A stretch of DNA of 64,000 nucleotides from Nepenthes gracilis (taxonomy: Eukaryota > Streptophyta > Magnoliopsida > Caryophyllales > Nepenthaceae): NCBI GenBank assembly GCA_033239525.1, contig BSYO01000016.1, positions 1,054,001 through 1,118,000 on the forward strand, read 5' to 3'. Each line of letters starts with the position of its first letter. Within the stretch, counting starts at the first letter, position 1. Made by a program: the position numbers and the translations under genes. Of the stretch, positions 10,277-24,200 are shown in pieces. The notes beneath the pieces are model-generated. The model ran no database searches. It was not told where the DNA came from and was given only the letters and a program-made list of their open reading frames with translations.

Positions 10277-12511
10277 TGTAAGATTTTGATCCCCAAAAAA
10301 TAATAAATACGGATTAATTAAGTTAATGATAAATATGATTAGGTTTAAGAATAAGAGATAAATAGGTATCGAAACAAAAAGGAGTAAATAGGAAGAAAAT
10401 GGGAGGCACAAATTTACGAATAGGCTCGCTTGAGGCTCACCCTAGGCGGAGCGGGGGTGCGGGTTTTACGAGGGGCCGACGCTCAAGGGCTGCTCAAGTG
10501 CCAACCGAGGCGCAAAAGTGTGAGAACATGCGCTCGAGTACCGCTCGACTTGCGTTTGAGTGCCAATCGTGTGACCCACACGTGATCCCTTTCCTTTGTA
10601 TTTTTAAGTGGGATTTAGGGCTCATTTAGGTAGAACGGCGGCAGAGCAGAACAAGAGGAGAAGAGAAGAAGGAGAGGGGAAGAGAAAAGAGGGAGAAATC
10701 TTCCGATTCATCTCGATCAGAGTAAGAATAACGGTAGATCAGGCTTAGGTAAGTATACTTTGGGCGTTATTTACTGTTTTTATAGCGTTTTAATATCTCA
10801 TATATTATGTTTATACTCTAAATACATGTTTCTGCACGTTTTATGTAAATAATGTATATTTTTGTAAATTGTTTGGATAGATTTCATATTTACCTACATG
10901 TATGACAATATATAGCCCCAATTTCATGTGTAAATCTATATTTGGTATCCGATTTATGTCCGAAAGTTTCATGCGAAATCCTAGAACGAAAATGAGAGAT
11001 TTTGGTGTTTAAATTCTATAATTTATGATATGTAAATGCTTATTTGTAAAAAGGTAATGTTCATATTATAAATTATAACATAAAAATTTACATGAAATTA
11101 TACTGTTGAGTTACCGTAAATTTTTGAAGCATACTGAAGAGTTAACCGTGAGATTTTAACTGATTTTTTAAATAACGATAGATTATAAGCTTTCCAATGT
11201 TGTAAATTAGGATCGAGGATTGATATAAAATCGATAAGATTTTTCGATATGCCTTAGAACGTTATGGTGATAATCGAGGATAACTTTGTCCATAAAATTA
11301 TACGTGATCCGCCCTTCCTCAAGGCGACAACCTAAAGGATAGTTACTATTACCGGCTGGCATCACAGTCCTAAATCCCGCGAGAAGGGATATTTCCCACG
11401 AGAAGCGATAATCATTACTGGTCTTGAATTGTATAGAGTGAATACAATTTATCATCGATTATTCGTCATCTTGACTAGTATGGTTTACTAATTTAGTCCT
11501 TCTAATAGTAAAGAGGAAATTTCTAGAATTTATACAATTGATATTATTTTTCAATTTTTGAAGTATATTTTACTAATTTATAATTAACGAAACATGATTA
11601 TATTGATTCATGATTTTCAACGCATGTTTAAATATTATTATGTCTTATTTCTATTTTCAAGAATGCTACTATTCTTCTGATCTCACCGTAATCCATGAAT
11701 GCTTCTATTTTTCTGATATTATCGTAGTTTTTTATTTTAATGAATATATACTTTGCATGAAAGTATAAATAATGATCATTAGGACTTGTTCATGTTAAAT
11801 TATACTTTTCTCATACTTTTTGTATAAACTCATGTTCTTTGATAGTCTCTAGAACCTTTTACAATTATATTTTGTATGAAAAATTATATTATGCATATTT
11901 TACTTCCTTACTGATTTTTGATTCACTGTTTTATTTTTTTCCCTCCAGATAAGATTATAGAGACAATACCAGATGATCAGGCATAGTTAGAAGTAACAAG
12001 AAAGATTTGGAGCCTCGAAATCATTTGAAAGATTTTAAAAAATTTGATAGTTCTATATATTCCATATAAATAATTGTAACATATTCTGTAAACTGTTAGA
12101 ACTGTATTATGCGTCCGCAGGTTTCTGCTATGGATATAGTTACTTTCGCTATTCTATTTTAATAGATTTTATACATGTTCTAGATGACATCTCTCATAGG
12201 GGTTCTAATATAATGGTTAAGATTTGTTAAATTAAAGCTATGAATGGCATTTGTGATCCTGTGTACGCATGTTGCATGATAAAAATTGTGATATTTGAAT
12301 AGTTATGTACCTTGACAGGTTATTTTATATGAATTGTATTTGTATAAGTATTAATTAGCAGGTTGTAATATTTGACTTTTGTTTGAATACAGAGAAAATT
12401 TTATCCAATTTTTTATAGGCTTTGTTTAAATTTCTGCACGATTTAAATAATTTAAATTTTTGTATCTATTTGACAAAAAATCTTATAAAAATTAGGCTCT
12501 GTGCCGTCTCA
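10277..12511. mobile_element. 2.2-kb LTR-like insertion (Tekay/Del-type LTR similarity)
   Basis: Absent from the paralogous position near 63580. Begins TGTAAGATTTT and ends GTCTCA, flanked by CAAAT (10272-10276) and TAAAT (12512-12516), so a 5-bp duplication with one change. Its GC-rich part (about 10425-10720: clustered CGCTCGA/GCTCAAG boxes, then an AGAGCAGA... purine run) resembles 57500-57690. A later block (about 11305-11410) with GTGATCC, CTTCCTCAAGGCGAC and AGGATAG resembles 58100-58160. These match the look of long gypsy LTRs with no coding capacity. No internal domains, so a solo LTR is most likely. Confidence 0.6.
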
Positions 12512-12960
12512 TAAATCATATGTAGTCTAATAGGAGAGAAAAGGGAGAGAAAGCAAAAAACAAAAAAAAAAAACTAAATATCGAATCTGGTTGACATTTC
12601 ATTGGAAGGATTTTGTCGAAGGACCACGGTTCCATTATTCCGCAGCCAACGTATTTATTGCACGGTACTTCATATTATAAATTATAATAAATAAATATTA
12701 TATAACTTCAAAAAATATATAAAAAAAACGTGTATACAGTATTTCTCTTCACCGAGGGCTAAAATTCAAAAAAAAAAAAAAAAAAAGTATGATATTGGGT
12801 TGTGGGTTGTTTCCGGTGAGTCTCACTCTTAATAAATAAGTCATTTAGATATTTATTTAAAATTTATTTGTATAAAAGTTATTTTCAACGAACTGAAAAT
12901 ATTTGAGCCTGATTGGCGTATAATAGATACCGGTACATATTTGGAATAAAATGGGCATGG
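12512..12960 (+). repeat. Segmental duplication, left copy, block 3
   Basis: Matches about 63583-64000, including the AAATATCGAATCTGGTTGAC box, ACCACGGTTC and GAGCCTGATTGGCGTATAAT. The match is still running when the window ends. Confidence 0.88.
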
Positions 12961-13001
12961 CTAATATATAGAGAGGGAGCTCGTGCACAGCCTGTTACTG
13001 C

Positions 13002-13385
13002 TTATCACACCTAATATACATTTAAAGAGAACACGTACATCACACTGAGTATAGAAACCCTGTACAATTTTTAGGGTAAAATTTAAAAATAATTTTCAAC
13101 ACAAGTATACTGCATGGAGTAGAAAAGAGAGATGGAAAATATTTTTGATATTCAATTGAAATCCGATTCAAGTTTTATTTATTATTATTAGGTTTATCAC
13201 GCCTAATATACATTTAAAGAGAACACGTACATCACACTGAGTATAGAAACCCTGTACAATTTTTAGGGTAAAATTTAAAAATAATTTTCAACACAAGTAT
13301 ATTGCATGGAGTAGAAAAGAGAGATGGAGAATATTTTTGATATTCAATTGAAATCCGATTCAAGTTTTATTTATTATTAGGTTTA
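13002..13385 (+). repeat. Tandem duplication, 2 x about 192 bp
   Basis: CTTATCACACCTAATATACA... at 13002-13193 is repeated at 13194-13385 with only a few substitutions and one ATT loss. Near-identity means the duplication is recent. Non-coding. Confidence 0.93.
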
Positions 13386-14367
13386 TGTATATTACTGTAA
13401 TATCACATCTATGATACATTACTATTTAGTTACTCGCTTTTCTAGTGTATTATTTTCGTATGAGTTGTAAAGTGAGTGAGAATTGTTTTGAATTATTATT
13501 TTCTTGGACTGTAATAAATGATTCTCAGATGGAGTTATTTATAATTGGATACTAGATTTTTTAGAGATTATTCCATGATTACTTTTAATAGAAAATGTCT
13601 TTTTATTTTAAATATTATTATATAATTTATGTGTATTTTAATTATATAATTTTATTTATTATGATATGATGATATTTTGTAACTGATAATTGATAAAAGA
13701 TTTAAAAATTTGTTTCTATCATAGTGGTTATGTGTATATTTTTATTTTCGATTAATTTAAACGCAGTGATAGATGTGGGGGCATCTATTGCCATACTCGT
13801 AGGCATTTTGACTATATATCTAATAGGTTACGTTTAAATAAATATAATAATAGTTTTTTCTAATTTTTTTTAGTAATGTAGATATTTTTATATTTAAAAA
13901 TAATTATATATATATATATATATATTTATTTATTTAAAAGAAATTCAAATCTATGCCTATCATCTATGGATGAGTTGGAGAACGTCACCTCGCTTTAGAC
14001 CCTATGGTCCCGATGCAAGGCAAAGCAAAACTAGCCCTTTCTGAAAAATAAAAATAATTTAAAATAAATAAATATCAATTAATTAAAAATATTTTTTAGA
14101 AAAATACGTAAAACATATTTCTTCTTCTCATGTATGGACAAAATTCAAAGAAAGATGCATGGCACGACACGTACGTTTCATAAAGAATTTAATATAAAAG
14201 ATACCTAATAAAATATTAAAATATTTCAATACTTATATTATAAAAATAATAATAATAAAAAATATATTATTTTTATATCTTCAAAATAAATCTTAAGATT
14301 TCTTTTTATTTATTGAACCTCCATTAAATAATTTAAATTCTATTTTTTATTTCTTAAAGAGAAAAAG
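13386..14367. other. AT-rich upstream DNA with a (TA)n run
   Basis: No gene seen. Contains a TA dinucleotide run at about 13903-13925. Confidence 0.55.
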
Positions 14368-14950
14368 ATTATTATTTTTTAAATTTAAATTATTTATTTT
14401 AAATAAATAATTATAATTTAATTATTTTTAAGATAATTAAAAAATAAATTAAAATTATTTATTATATTAAAATTATTTATTTAAAAATGAATTAATTTTA
14501 TTTATTTAAAAGATAAGAGCTCTCTCGCCTTATTAGTAGAACATGTTAAAATAAGAATCAAAATTTCAAAAGTCTCTGAATCTTCAAAAGGCTAAAAAGA
14601 AAAATTGTATTTTTCAACGACTTTTATAAAATTATTAAAGGGATAGAAATGATTATTATTTTGAATTTAAATTATTTATTTTTAAATAAATAATTATAAT
14701 TTAAATATTTTTAAAATAATTTAAAAATAAATTAAAAATATTTATTAAATTATAACTATATATTTAAAAATAAATTATTTAATTTAATTTATAAAAATTA
14801 TATCTGTTTAAACGATAAATGCTCCCTCGCCTCTGAGGGGGGACGTGTTAAAATAAGAATCAAAATTCCAATTCTGCGACTGCGAAATGTCACTGAAATC
14901 TTCGAACGGCTGAAAAAAATAAAACCGCCTCTCTTTTCAACAGCCCCCAA
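14368..14950 (+). repeat. Duplicated promoter module, 2 x about 290 bp
   Basis: GATTATTATT at 14368 and again at 14651 starts two aligned copies, each running through TAAATAAATAATTATAATTT, a CTCGCCT box, TGTTAAAATAAGAATCAAAAT and a TCTTC-AA-GGCTGAAAA-like box. The proximal copy ends just before the PDR TATA box. The proximal copy reads GAGGGGGGACGTGTT where the distal one reads AGTAGAACATGTT, so only the proximal copy has an ACGTG core. Confidence 0.8.
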
Positions 14951-14957
14951 AAAATCC

Positions 14958-14965
14958 TATATAAA
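14958..14965 (+). promoter_or_regulatory. TATA box of the PDR transporter gene
   Basis: TATATAAA in an AT/C context 307-314 bp upstream of the start codon. It is followed by a CT-rich stretch (14972-15035) typical of plant transcription starts. The inferred leader (about 14990-15271) contains no ATG, so the codon at 15272 is the first one. Confidence 0.72.
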
Positions 14966-15271
14966 CTCCTCATCTCTTCCCACTCTTCTGTATCCTTGCG
15001 TTCTCCTCTCTTCTTCTCTTCTCTTCTTCTCAATCAGCTCAAAAAAGGCAGCTTAAAAGTAGCAAGAAAACTATCGCCATCCTACTTTCCAAATCACTAG
15101 TTGCAGCAAAAAGAGATAACCCATTTAACAGTTTTCTGTCAGAATTAAAACCCATCTCTGTTCTTCCATTAATTAACAGAAGCTCTATTGCACTGAAATT
15201 CAAGTTTTTACGAGGAAATATTTTCTGGGTCTCTGTTTTTAGATTGCTTTTTTAAGAATCTTGAGGTAGAA

Positions 15272-18200
15272 ATGGATACTGGTGGTGATCTTTACAAGCT
15301 GAGTAACAGCATACGGAGGAGTGGTTCTGCATCGTGGAGGAGCAACGCGATGGACGTTTTCTCACGATCGGCGCGAGAAGACGACGACGAAGAAGCTCTC
15401 AAATGGGCCGCGATTGAGAAACTTCCGACGTATGATCGTTTGAGGAAAGGTATATTGCTGGCCTCCTCGCGCGGCGGGGGCAATGAGATCGACATCGATG
15501 ATCTTGGGTTTCAAGAGAAGAAGAAGCTCGTTGATAAGTTGATTCAGGTCACTGAAGAAGATAATGAGAAGTTCTTGTGGAAGCTCAAGAACCGCCTTGA
15601 TAGGTAATATCTCTCTCAATTATAATCTATTTTGTTATAAATTTTGTTATGGGAATTTTTTCAAAAAAAAAAAAAAAAAAGAAAAAAATTATTTTTTTTA
15701 CAAATATAAATACGTTAATATACATTTATATTATATTTTTTTATGATTTTTTAATCCATAAAAACATTAAAAAAAAAACCTATTCTTGATCTGTCAGGGT
15801 TGGGATTGATATTCCTTCGATTGAGGTGAGATTTGAGCATCTACACATTGAGGCTGAGGCCCACGTAGGAAGCAGAGCCTTGCCCACTGTCATTAACTTC
15901 ACTGCTAACATAGTAGAGGTAATTATTTTTATGACCACTTACCTCCTTAAAATATAGTCGATTTTTTGGATTTTAGGAATTTTTTTTATTTTTTGGTTCA
16001 CAATTAAACTAATCTGAGAATTAAAAGAGTTGAGCATCTATCTTTCTTGGAATATAAACCTATAAAAAGTTTTAAAATTATTATGACTTTTAAAATTAAC
16101 ATGACTCAAATACGAATAAGTAATACAAGTAATATTAAAAATAAGACTTATATCTAAACAATCACGGACAAAGGATTAATAATTTGGTTTGATATTATAT
16201 ACTAATACCATATACAATATAATTGAATGTAATTATATCAATCATAGGGATAGTCAAATTGTTTTCATTCAATATGAAAATAATATTATATTTATTTAAT
16301 TCATAAATCGTTATAAATAAAAGTATCAAACTAAAATATTAAATATGTCATAAAAAAAACTATACATAATTTTATTAGGCACACAGGACCAAAATCCAAA
16401 TTGTAAAATTTAACAATAAATTTTATTCAGTATATTAAATCTAAAATAACCTTTAATATAAAGAATACAAACTCAACAAAAGCTTTCAATAATCTTTTAT
16501 CTAAATCTTACAAGAATTTATTTTTTGCTAACTAGAAGAGTTTTAAAACATTATAAACGTCAGTTTAATATTTAATTAAGTATATATATGTGTGTGTTAA
16601 ATGAATGTGTGAGTAAATAGGCAAAATGACAGAGAAATTATGAATCACATATAAAAATCAAGATATCCAATTTTCAATAAATATTTTTCAAACCATGATT
16701 TTATATGAGTTGTTTAGTATATATAAATATTTATATCATGTGGAATATACCAAAAATATATAAAGACCAAATCATATAAATATATATCTAAAAAGATAAA
16801 AATTAAAGGATTGTTTTAAAAACATACTAAAATTTAATAATTATGTTGAGATCATGTAAGAACTTAATATCTAATGACCGATGATTCGTACATTAATTAA
16901 TCGAATGGTTACTTTACAGAATGGACTATATATGTTTCTGGTTACCTTAGGATCATACACATTTTTTCAAAAGTTGGTACCTATCAAATACTAAACAAGC
17001 TTTTCTTAAAATTTAATTTTTTAAAAAATTATTATATGATTATTTTTTATATTAATCTAATATATAAAAATTATAAAATTGTAAATATAAATTATAAAAT
17101 TAAATGTTATAAAAGTACTAATTTTCAAATTTTAAGTTATTAAATTTGGTGGAGAATAAGGATAAAATTGGCTCTATTTCCCATAAAAAGTCAAAAAGTA
17201 GATTATGCTACCGATCTCAATAGATTATGCTACTGATCTCAAAGTCAATTCCTTCTTGGATATTAATTAGAGATAAAATCTCTTCTCTTCCCAATTTCAA
17301 TTATATATAAAAAATAAAAGATTTTGATTTAAAATATTTAATTCTCCGTCTTTTATTGGTATTTTACTGAAATATTGTTAAATGTTCTCAGGGATTGTTG
17401 AGTTCCTTCCATATATTCTCAAGTCGAAAGAAGCATTTGACAATCCTTCATAATGTGAGTGGAATCATCAAGCCGGGAAGGTGAGAAGAGATAATATTTC
17501 ATTCAATCACTAAAACAAAATTATTAACAATGGATTTTTATTGTTGTTAGTTTTGAGTTTATATTGACTTCTTTCAAAATATTATCTTTTGTAAAAGGGT
17601 GGTAGAATATAACTATAATTGACTTATCCAAGTGGTTATGTTAATAAAGTGACGACCTAAAACGAGTATAAATTATGTTTATTTATAATATAAATTCATT
17701 GAAGAGATGATTGTGTTGTTATATAAAGGCGCAAGTATCGATTTTACAAATGAAATTGTTGAGTTTGGAGATTTGAGTTGATAATGCCCACTTTTGGAAA
17801 AACAATTGACTATAGTCACGATTATCGTAGCTGTACAATTTGTGGCATAAAAATATGTCATGAGTGAAGTATTTAGTATTTTTAATCATAGGGCAGTCTC
17901 ATGTCTAAGGTCAATATGCTATAAACTTTGCAGAATGACATTGCTTTTGGGTCCTCCAAGTTCAGGAAAGACTACACTGCTGTTGGCTTTGGCTGGAAAG
18001 CTTGACCAAGATTTGAAGGTGAAAAGATCCCATCAAAGCTTTCAATTGAGTTTTTTTTTTTCAGTTCAATAAACTCCATTTGCACATGAATGCCCGTTTA
18101 AGAGCTTCAAAATATTGCAATTACAGGTTTCTGGGAAGGTGACCTACAACGGCCATGAGATGCATGAGTTCGTGCCGCAAAGAACAGCAGCCTATATAAG

Positions 18201-21200
18201 CCAACACGACGTCCATTTAGGAGAATTGACGGTCAGAGAGACGTTGGCATACTCTGCTAGGTTCCAAGGAGTTGGATATCGATATGGTTTGCTTACTTTC
18301 TTCTCCCATCTTCTTTTTCTTCTTCTTCTTCTTCTTCTTTGTGTGTATGTGTGTGTGCTCCTTTTACACAGTTGAATGGCCATTGCAACCTGCAGAAATC
18401 ACAGTGATTTAATTGTTTTTCTTTGGGTGTAAAAAAATTTGTAGAGATGTTAGCCGAGTTGTCTAGAAGAGAGAAAGAAGCCCACATTAAACCTGACCCA
18501 GATATTGATCTCTTTATGAAGGTATAAAGTTTGACTATGTTTTGACCCACTGCTCTGTGATTTTCTACATTCTAACCGACAAATATGGCACCATCTTTCA
18601 TTAAGTGAGAAATAAAGGAGCTTAATAGAGAGATGACACTGATAAAATCAGGAAAAGTTCTTGTAAAACATATGCTTTTTGATATAATTTTTCCATTTTC
18701 ATTAGTCGACGATTTACTTTGGTCTATCCTTGCTCTGTTTTTAATACTTTAGGCAGCAGCAGCTGAAGGCCAGGAAGAGAATGTTGTCACCGATTATATT
18801 CTAAAGGTTTCTTCACCTCCATTACGATGTCCGACACTATCAATGAGCACCCACATAATCTCATATCCTTTGCCTATTTCCCAACTGCAACTAATGGAAA
18901 AAATTGTAGGTTTTAGGTCTAGAAGTATGTGCAGATACGATGGTCGGTGATGAAATGGTGCGAGGCATTTCCGGAGGGCAGAGAAAGCGTGTCACAACCG
19001 GTAAATCAGAAGCCATTGTTTTCTTTGAGTTTGTGATGTTCTCAATCATATGAAATACACATTTTCGTTTCCACTACAGGTGAAATGCTGGTTGGGCCAG
19101 CAAAAGTGCTGCTAATGGATGAGATATCGACCGGCTTAGACAGCTCGACGACCTTCCAAATAGTTAACTCGCTACGACAATATGTTCACATTCTCAATGG
19201 AACAGCATTGATTTCACTCCTTCAACCAGCACCTGAGACTTACAATCTGTTCGACGATATTATCCTGCTGTCTGATGGCCTGATTGTCTATCAGGGGCCC
19301 CGTGAAAACGTACTCGATTTCTTTGAATTCATGGGATTTCGATGCCCTGAAAGAAAAGGGGTCGCAGATTTCTTGCAAGAAGTATGTATTTATCGATCTT
19401 GTCTTGATTTCACTCATAACTTTCTACATTATGACAAGTGAAAATCATGCTAAATCATGATGAGGAAGTGAATGAATTCAGGTGACATCGAAGAAGGATC
19501 AGCAGCAATACTGGATACGCAGAGATGAGCCTTACAGATTCATCCCCGCAACTGAGTTTTCCGAAGCATTCCAATCCTTTCATGTTGGACAAAAACTAGG
19601 AATCGAGCTAGCTACATCGTTCGAGAGGAGCAAGAACCACCCAGCTGCTCTAACAAAAGAGAAATATGGAATTAATAACAAGGAGATTCTCAAAGCTTCC
19701 TTTTCAAGAGAATTGATGCTTATGAAGAGGAATGCATTCGTCTACATTTTCAAGATATCTCAAGTTCGTACTCAAATTTATACTCAAAACTTCAAAGTTT
19801 TTCTTTAACTTTTCAGGGTTGTTTGTTTTTGATAGCCTCCTCATTCTCCCCTTTCATCATCATTCAATTTCAGCTTGCTATAGTGGCTATCATTGCAATG
19901 ACTGTCTTCTTGAGGACCAAAATACACAAGGACAGAGACGGTGGTGTGATTTACACGGGTTCTTTGTTCTTCGGTGTTATTATGCTCATGTTTGTCGGAA
20001 TGGCCGAGATGTCGATGACAATTGCAAAACTTCCGGTGTTCTACAAACAAAGGGATCTCCTCTTTTTCCCTCCTTGGGCATATGCTCTTCCCAGTTGGCT
20101 CCTCAAGATACCCCTCACAATTGTTGATGTTGCAGTGTGGGTGTTCACCACATACTATGTCATTGGATATGATCCTAATGTTGGAAGGTGCATCACAATT
20201 GTCTCACATGATGTATCACATATTTAATAATTTATTAAAATAATTAAATGTCACGATTTCGTATAGATTTATTATATTTTATTAGATAATTTATTTTATT
20301 AATTAGCATAATCCTTGATAAAGAGAGGAATAACATTTATATAGTTAAAAAATCAGTCTTTTTAGCCTATAAATGATAGAATTATCTATTGTGATTGTGC
20401 AAATAAAATAGGTAGCTTCTTCTAAAAAATATTTGGACAATTTTCTAAATTTAAATTCAAGGCAGCTTTTATAACTTTCTTCATAACTTTTTCCCTTTTT
20501 AAAAAGTAGTCATCTAGAGAAACTAAAAATAAACTTCTTCACAAACAATTTCTACAACTTGAGATAGAGTAAAGGGTGATCGGGAGAAACCAGTTTCAGG
20601 TATTTAGAAAAAAAACGCAAAGCATGAATTTAATTGTATTATGATATTTAATTTTGTATTCTGAATTGTGAAATAATGTGATAATTTAATTTTTTCTGAA
20701 ATGATTTTATCTCATAAATACAAAACTTAAACAATTTTAAAGAGAACGTACTTTCCTCATCCTATCTGAATAAAATGTGCCATTACAGGTTGTTCAAGCA
20801 ACTCCTCCTACTCGCACTTGTTAACCAAACAGCTTCTGGGCTATTTCGATTCATTGGAGCAGCAGGGAGGAGCATGATTATTGCAAACACATTCGGGTCG
20901 TTTGCATTACTTTCGCTGTTTGCATTGGGCGGCTTTGTACTCTCACGAAGTATGACTAACTTATCGAGAGTTCTAGGAAAATGTACCTCTGGTCTTGAAT
21001 CATTGAATGTAAATTTAATGCTCAATGTGTTTTGTTTTTTTGAAAAGAAAATTAGTTTTCATAAAAGTTTCTTTTTTAAAAAAAGAAAAAAAATATATGG
21101 ACCGTTAAATTTACATTTAACAATCTCAAATGTGAGACGAAGGAGCTGTATCTCAGGGTGAGGCACAGCCTCCTTGGTTCTAACATATCGATGCATTTAA

Positions 21201-24200
21201 TTGACGATGAATTAACCAAAAAAATAATGTTTATATGTTTTTGGGGGTTCTGCCCTTCCATGTTAACAGAGGAAGTGAAGAAATGGTGGATATGGGGTTA
21301 CTGGTCTTCGCCATTGATGTACGCACAGAATGCTATAACTGTAAACGAGTTCCTCGGACATAGTTGGAGTGAAGTAAGTCCATGTGCTCTTGTTTTCTGA
21401 AATTTTCTCTCTCAAAATGAACTTGATTTTGAAATTTGTGGTTACCGTTACAGATTCCTTCAGGAGCAAATGAGCCGTTAGGTGTCACGGTCCTAAAGTC
21501 TAGAGGATACTTCCCACATGCATACTGGTACTGGCTCGGTGCAGGGGCTTTATTGGGATTTATATTCCTCTTCAACATCCTATACACTTTGGCTCTCACC
21601 TTTCTTAAGCGTGAGTACCTGTTCTTCTTGTGATTTGTGATTGTTAGTGTTGTAGCTTAAGCACTGAAATTGTGCATACACATGCAGCTATGGGGAAGCA
21701 TCAATCCAGAACCATAGATGAATCTACAAATGAAGAAAAGAGTTTAAGAGGAGGCGTCCTTGAGATGTCAAACAGAGGAAAATCCATAGACAGAAGAACA
21801 TCTAAAGGTTATTAAGGCATATATCTATTATGCTAGTCCCTTATTCAATATGCTAATCAGCTTTAAATTAACTTGCAAATCGAGCTGGTGATATAAAATC
21901 TAATATCTCATCTGGGTCATCCATAACCTCAGAAGTTATCATCAATGCCATTCAAAATAACAACAAAAGGGGAATGGTTCTTCCATTTGAGCAACACTCA
22001 ATCACTTTTGATGAAGTTCGGTACTCGGTTGACATGCCACAGGTAAATGGATTTGATGGTAGCCCTTAAAAATGCTAAAAAACTAGTCTATCATACAAAA
22101 GAAAATACATTTTGGAGACTTATCGATGTAGTCGAACGTGTAGGAAATGAAAAATCAAGGTGTCAATGAAGATAGATTGGAACTTTTGAAGGGTATCAGT
22201 GGAGCTTTCAGGCCTGGTGTTCTTACAGCTCTGATGGGTGTCAGTGGTGCTGGTAAAACCACTCTTATGGATGTTTTAGCAGGAAGGAAAACTGGCGGAT
22301 ATATCGAAGGGAGCATAATGATCTCCGGTTACCCAAAGAAGCAAGAAACATTTGCTCGAATCTCAGGTTACTGTGAGCAAAATGATATCCACTCTCCCCA
22401 TGTTACTATCTTTGAATCTTTGCTCTATTCAGCATGGCTCCGTTTATCTCCAGAAGTCGACAATCAAACTAGAAAGGTTGGTATTTTCCATTTGTTTCGA
22501 GTTAACTTGCATAGTATAATTTCTTCTAAGATGGAGTCCTCCACAAATGCTTGCAGATGTTTGTGGAGGAAGTTATGGAGTTGGTTGAACTGACCCCTCT
22601 GAGAGGAGCTCTGGTTGGGCTACCGGGTGTGAGCGGTCTCTCTACAGAGCAACGAAAGCGGCTAACCATTGCAGTTGAGCTGGTGGCTAACCCTTCTATT
22701 ATATTTATGGACGAGCCAACTTCAGGGTTAGATGCTAGAGCCGCGGCCATTGTGATGAGAACAGTCCGAAACACCGTGGACACTGGAAGAACAGTTGTGT
22801 GCACCATTCACCAACCGAGCATTGACATATTTGAAGCATTTGATGAGGTAAAAGAAAAACAAATGCTTCACACTGCAACGCTTTTAATAGCTTTTTTTCT
22901 TACTAGTTGTGAAATGATCACTGATCATAAGAGTTGATATGTGAAAGCAGCTATTCTTATTAAAGCGAGGAGGTCAAGAAATTTATGTGGGGCCACTGGG
23001 GCGGCATTCCAACCATCTGATTAAGTACTTTGAGGTGAAATAAATAGTATTAGCAATTTGTATTTTCAATGAACTCAATGCAAATCCTTCTGATTAATGT
23101 CTCAAATTATTGCTTTTGATTTGCTTTCTTTAGGCTATTGAAGGAGTTTCCAAAATTATAGATGGCTATAATCCTGCTACATGGATGTTAGAAGTCACAA
23201 CTCCAGCACAAGAGCTAGCATTGGGAGTAGATTTTACTCAAATTTATAGAAATTCAGACTTGTACAGGTGGGATAAATCAATAACCATTTTAAAGTATAT
23301 AAAAGATCTACAAAATTAGTAACCGTAAATCAATAAATAATTTCATAACAAAACACTTAATTTACGTACAAAGAATGAGAGGCTTCACTATCTTTGAAAT
23401 TACGATTATAATAGGAGAGGTTACAAATTAAGTTTTTGAAATCTTACTAAACCCTAGTGTAAAACATAGTATATAGCAAAACTGATTAGTCCAAAAAATA
23501 TTACTGATTGTCCTGACTCTTCACTACCATCACTAACTTCTATCCAAAATTCACATGAAGTTACACCACGAACCTTTCAAGATTGGACTTCAATTGGGCC
23601 GATCATATAAAATAAATTTGGGTGGAATGTAACATAATAAAATGTCTGTCGATATATATCAGTATTGGACTTCTCGACATTAATATTTTCGAATACTATG
23701 AAAAATTACGATATGTCAATCGATATTTTGAGACCTACCATTACTTTTAATATATATTTTAGTTTTGAGCGTATATATATATATCTATATAAATATATAA
23801 AATTTGGTTAAATTTTAAAAATTTTGATGTGGTTATAAAAAAACCAATAGCGATGTGTATTCCCCAAGAAGGGCTCAACTGATGCCGATATCGACGTTTT
23901 ACTCCATCACAACCACAAACAACATGATTATATAAGCTCATAATAGAGTAGAATTAACATCTTTGCTTAACTAATGATTGACTAGTTTCTTTTTTCAGGA
24001 GAAACAAAGCTTTAATCCAAGAGCTAAGCACACCACGTCCGGGCTCAAACGACCTCTACTTCCCAACAGAACATGCGCAGCCATTCTTCATCCAAACCGC
24101 CGCATGCCTGTGGAAGCAGAACTGGTCATATTGGCGGAACCCTCCGTACACCGCCGTGAGATTTCTCTTCACAACTTTCATAGCCTTGATGTTTGGCTCT

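Noticed and set aside
11207..11455. 82-codon - strand ORF in the 2.2-kb insertion
   Set aside because: No motif; the same position in the related remnant (57440-59190) is not open.
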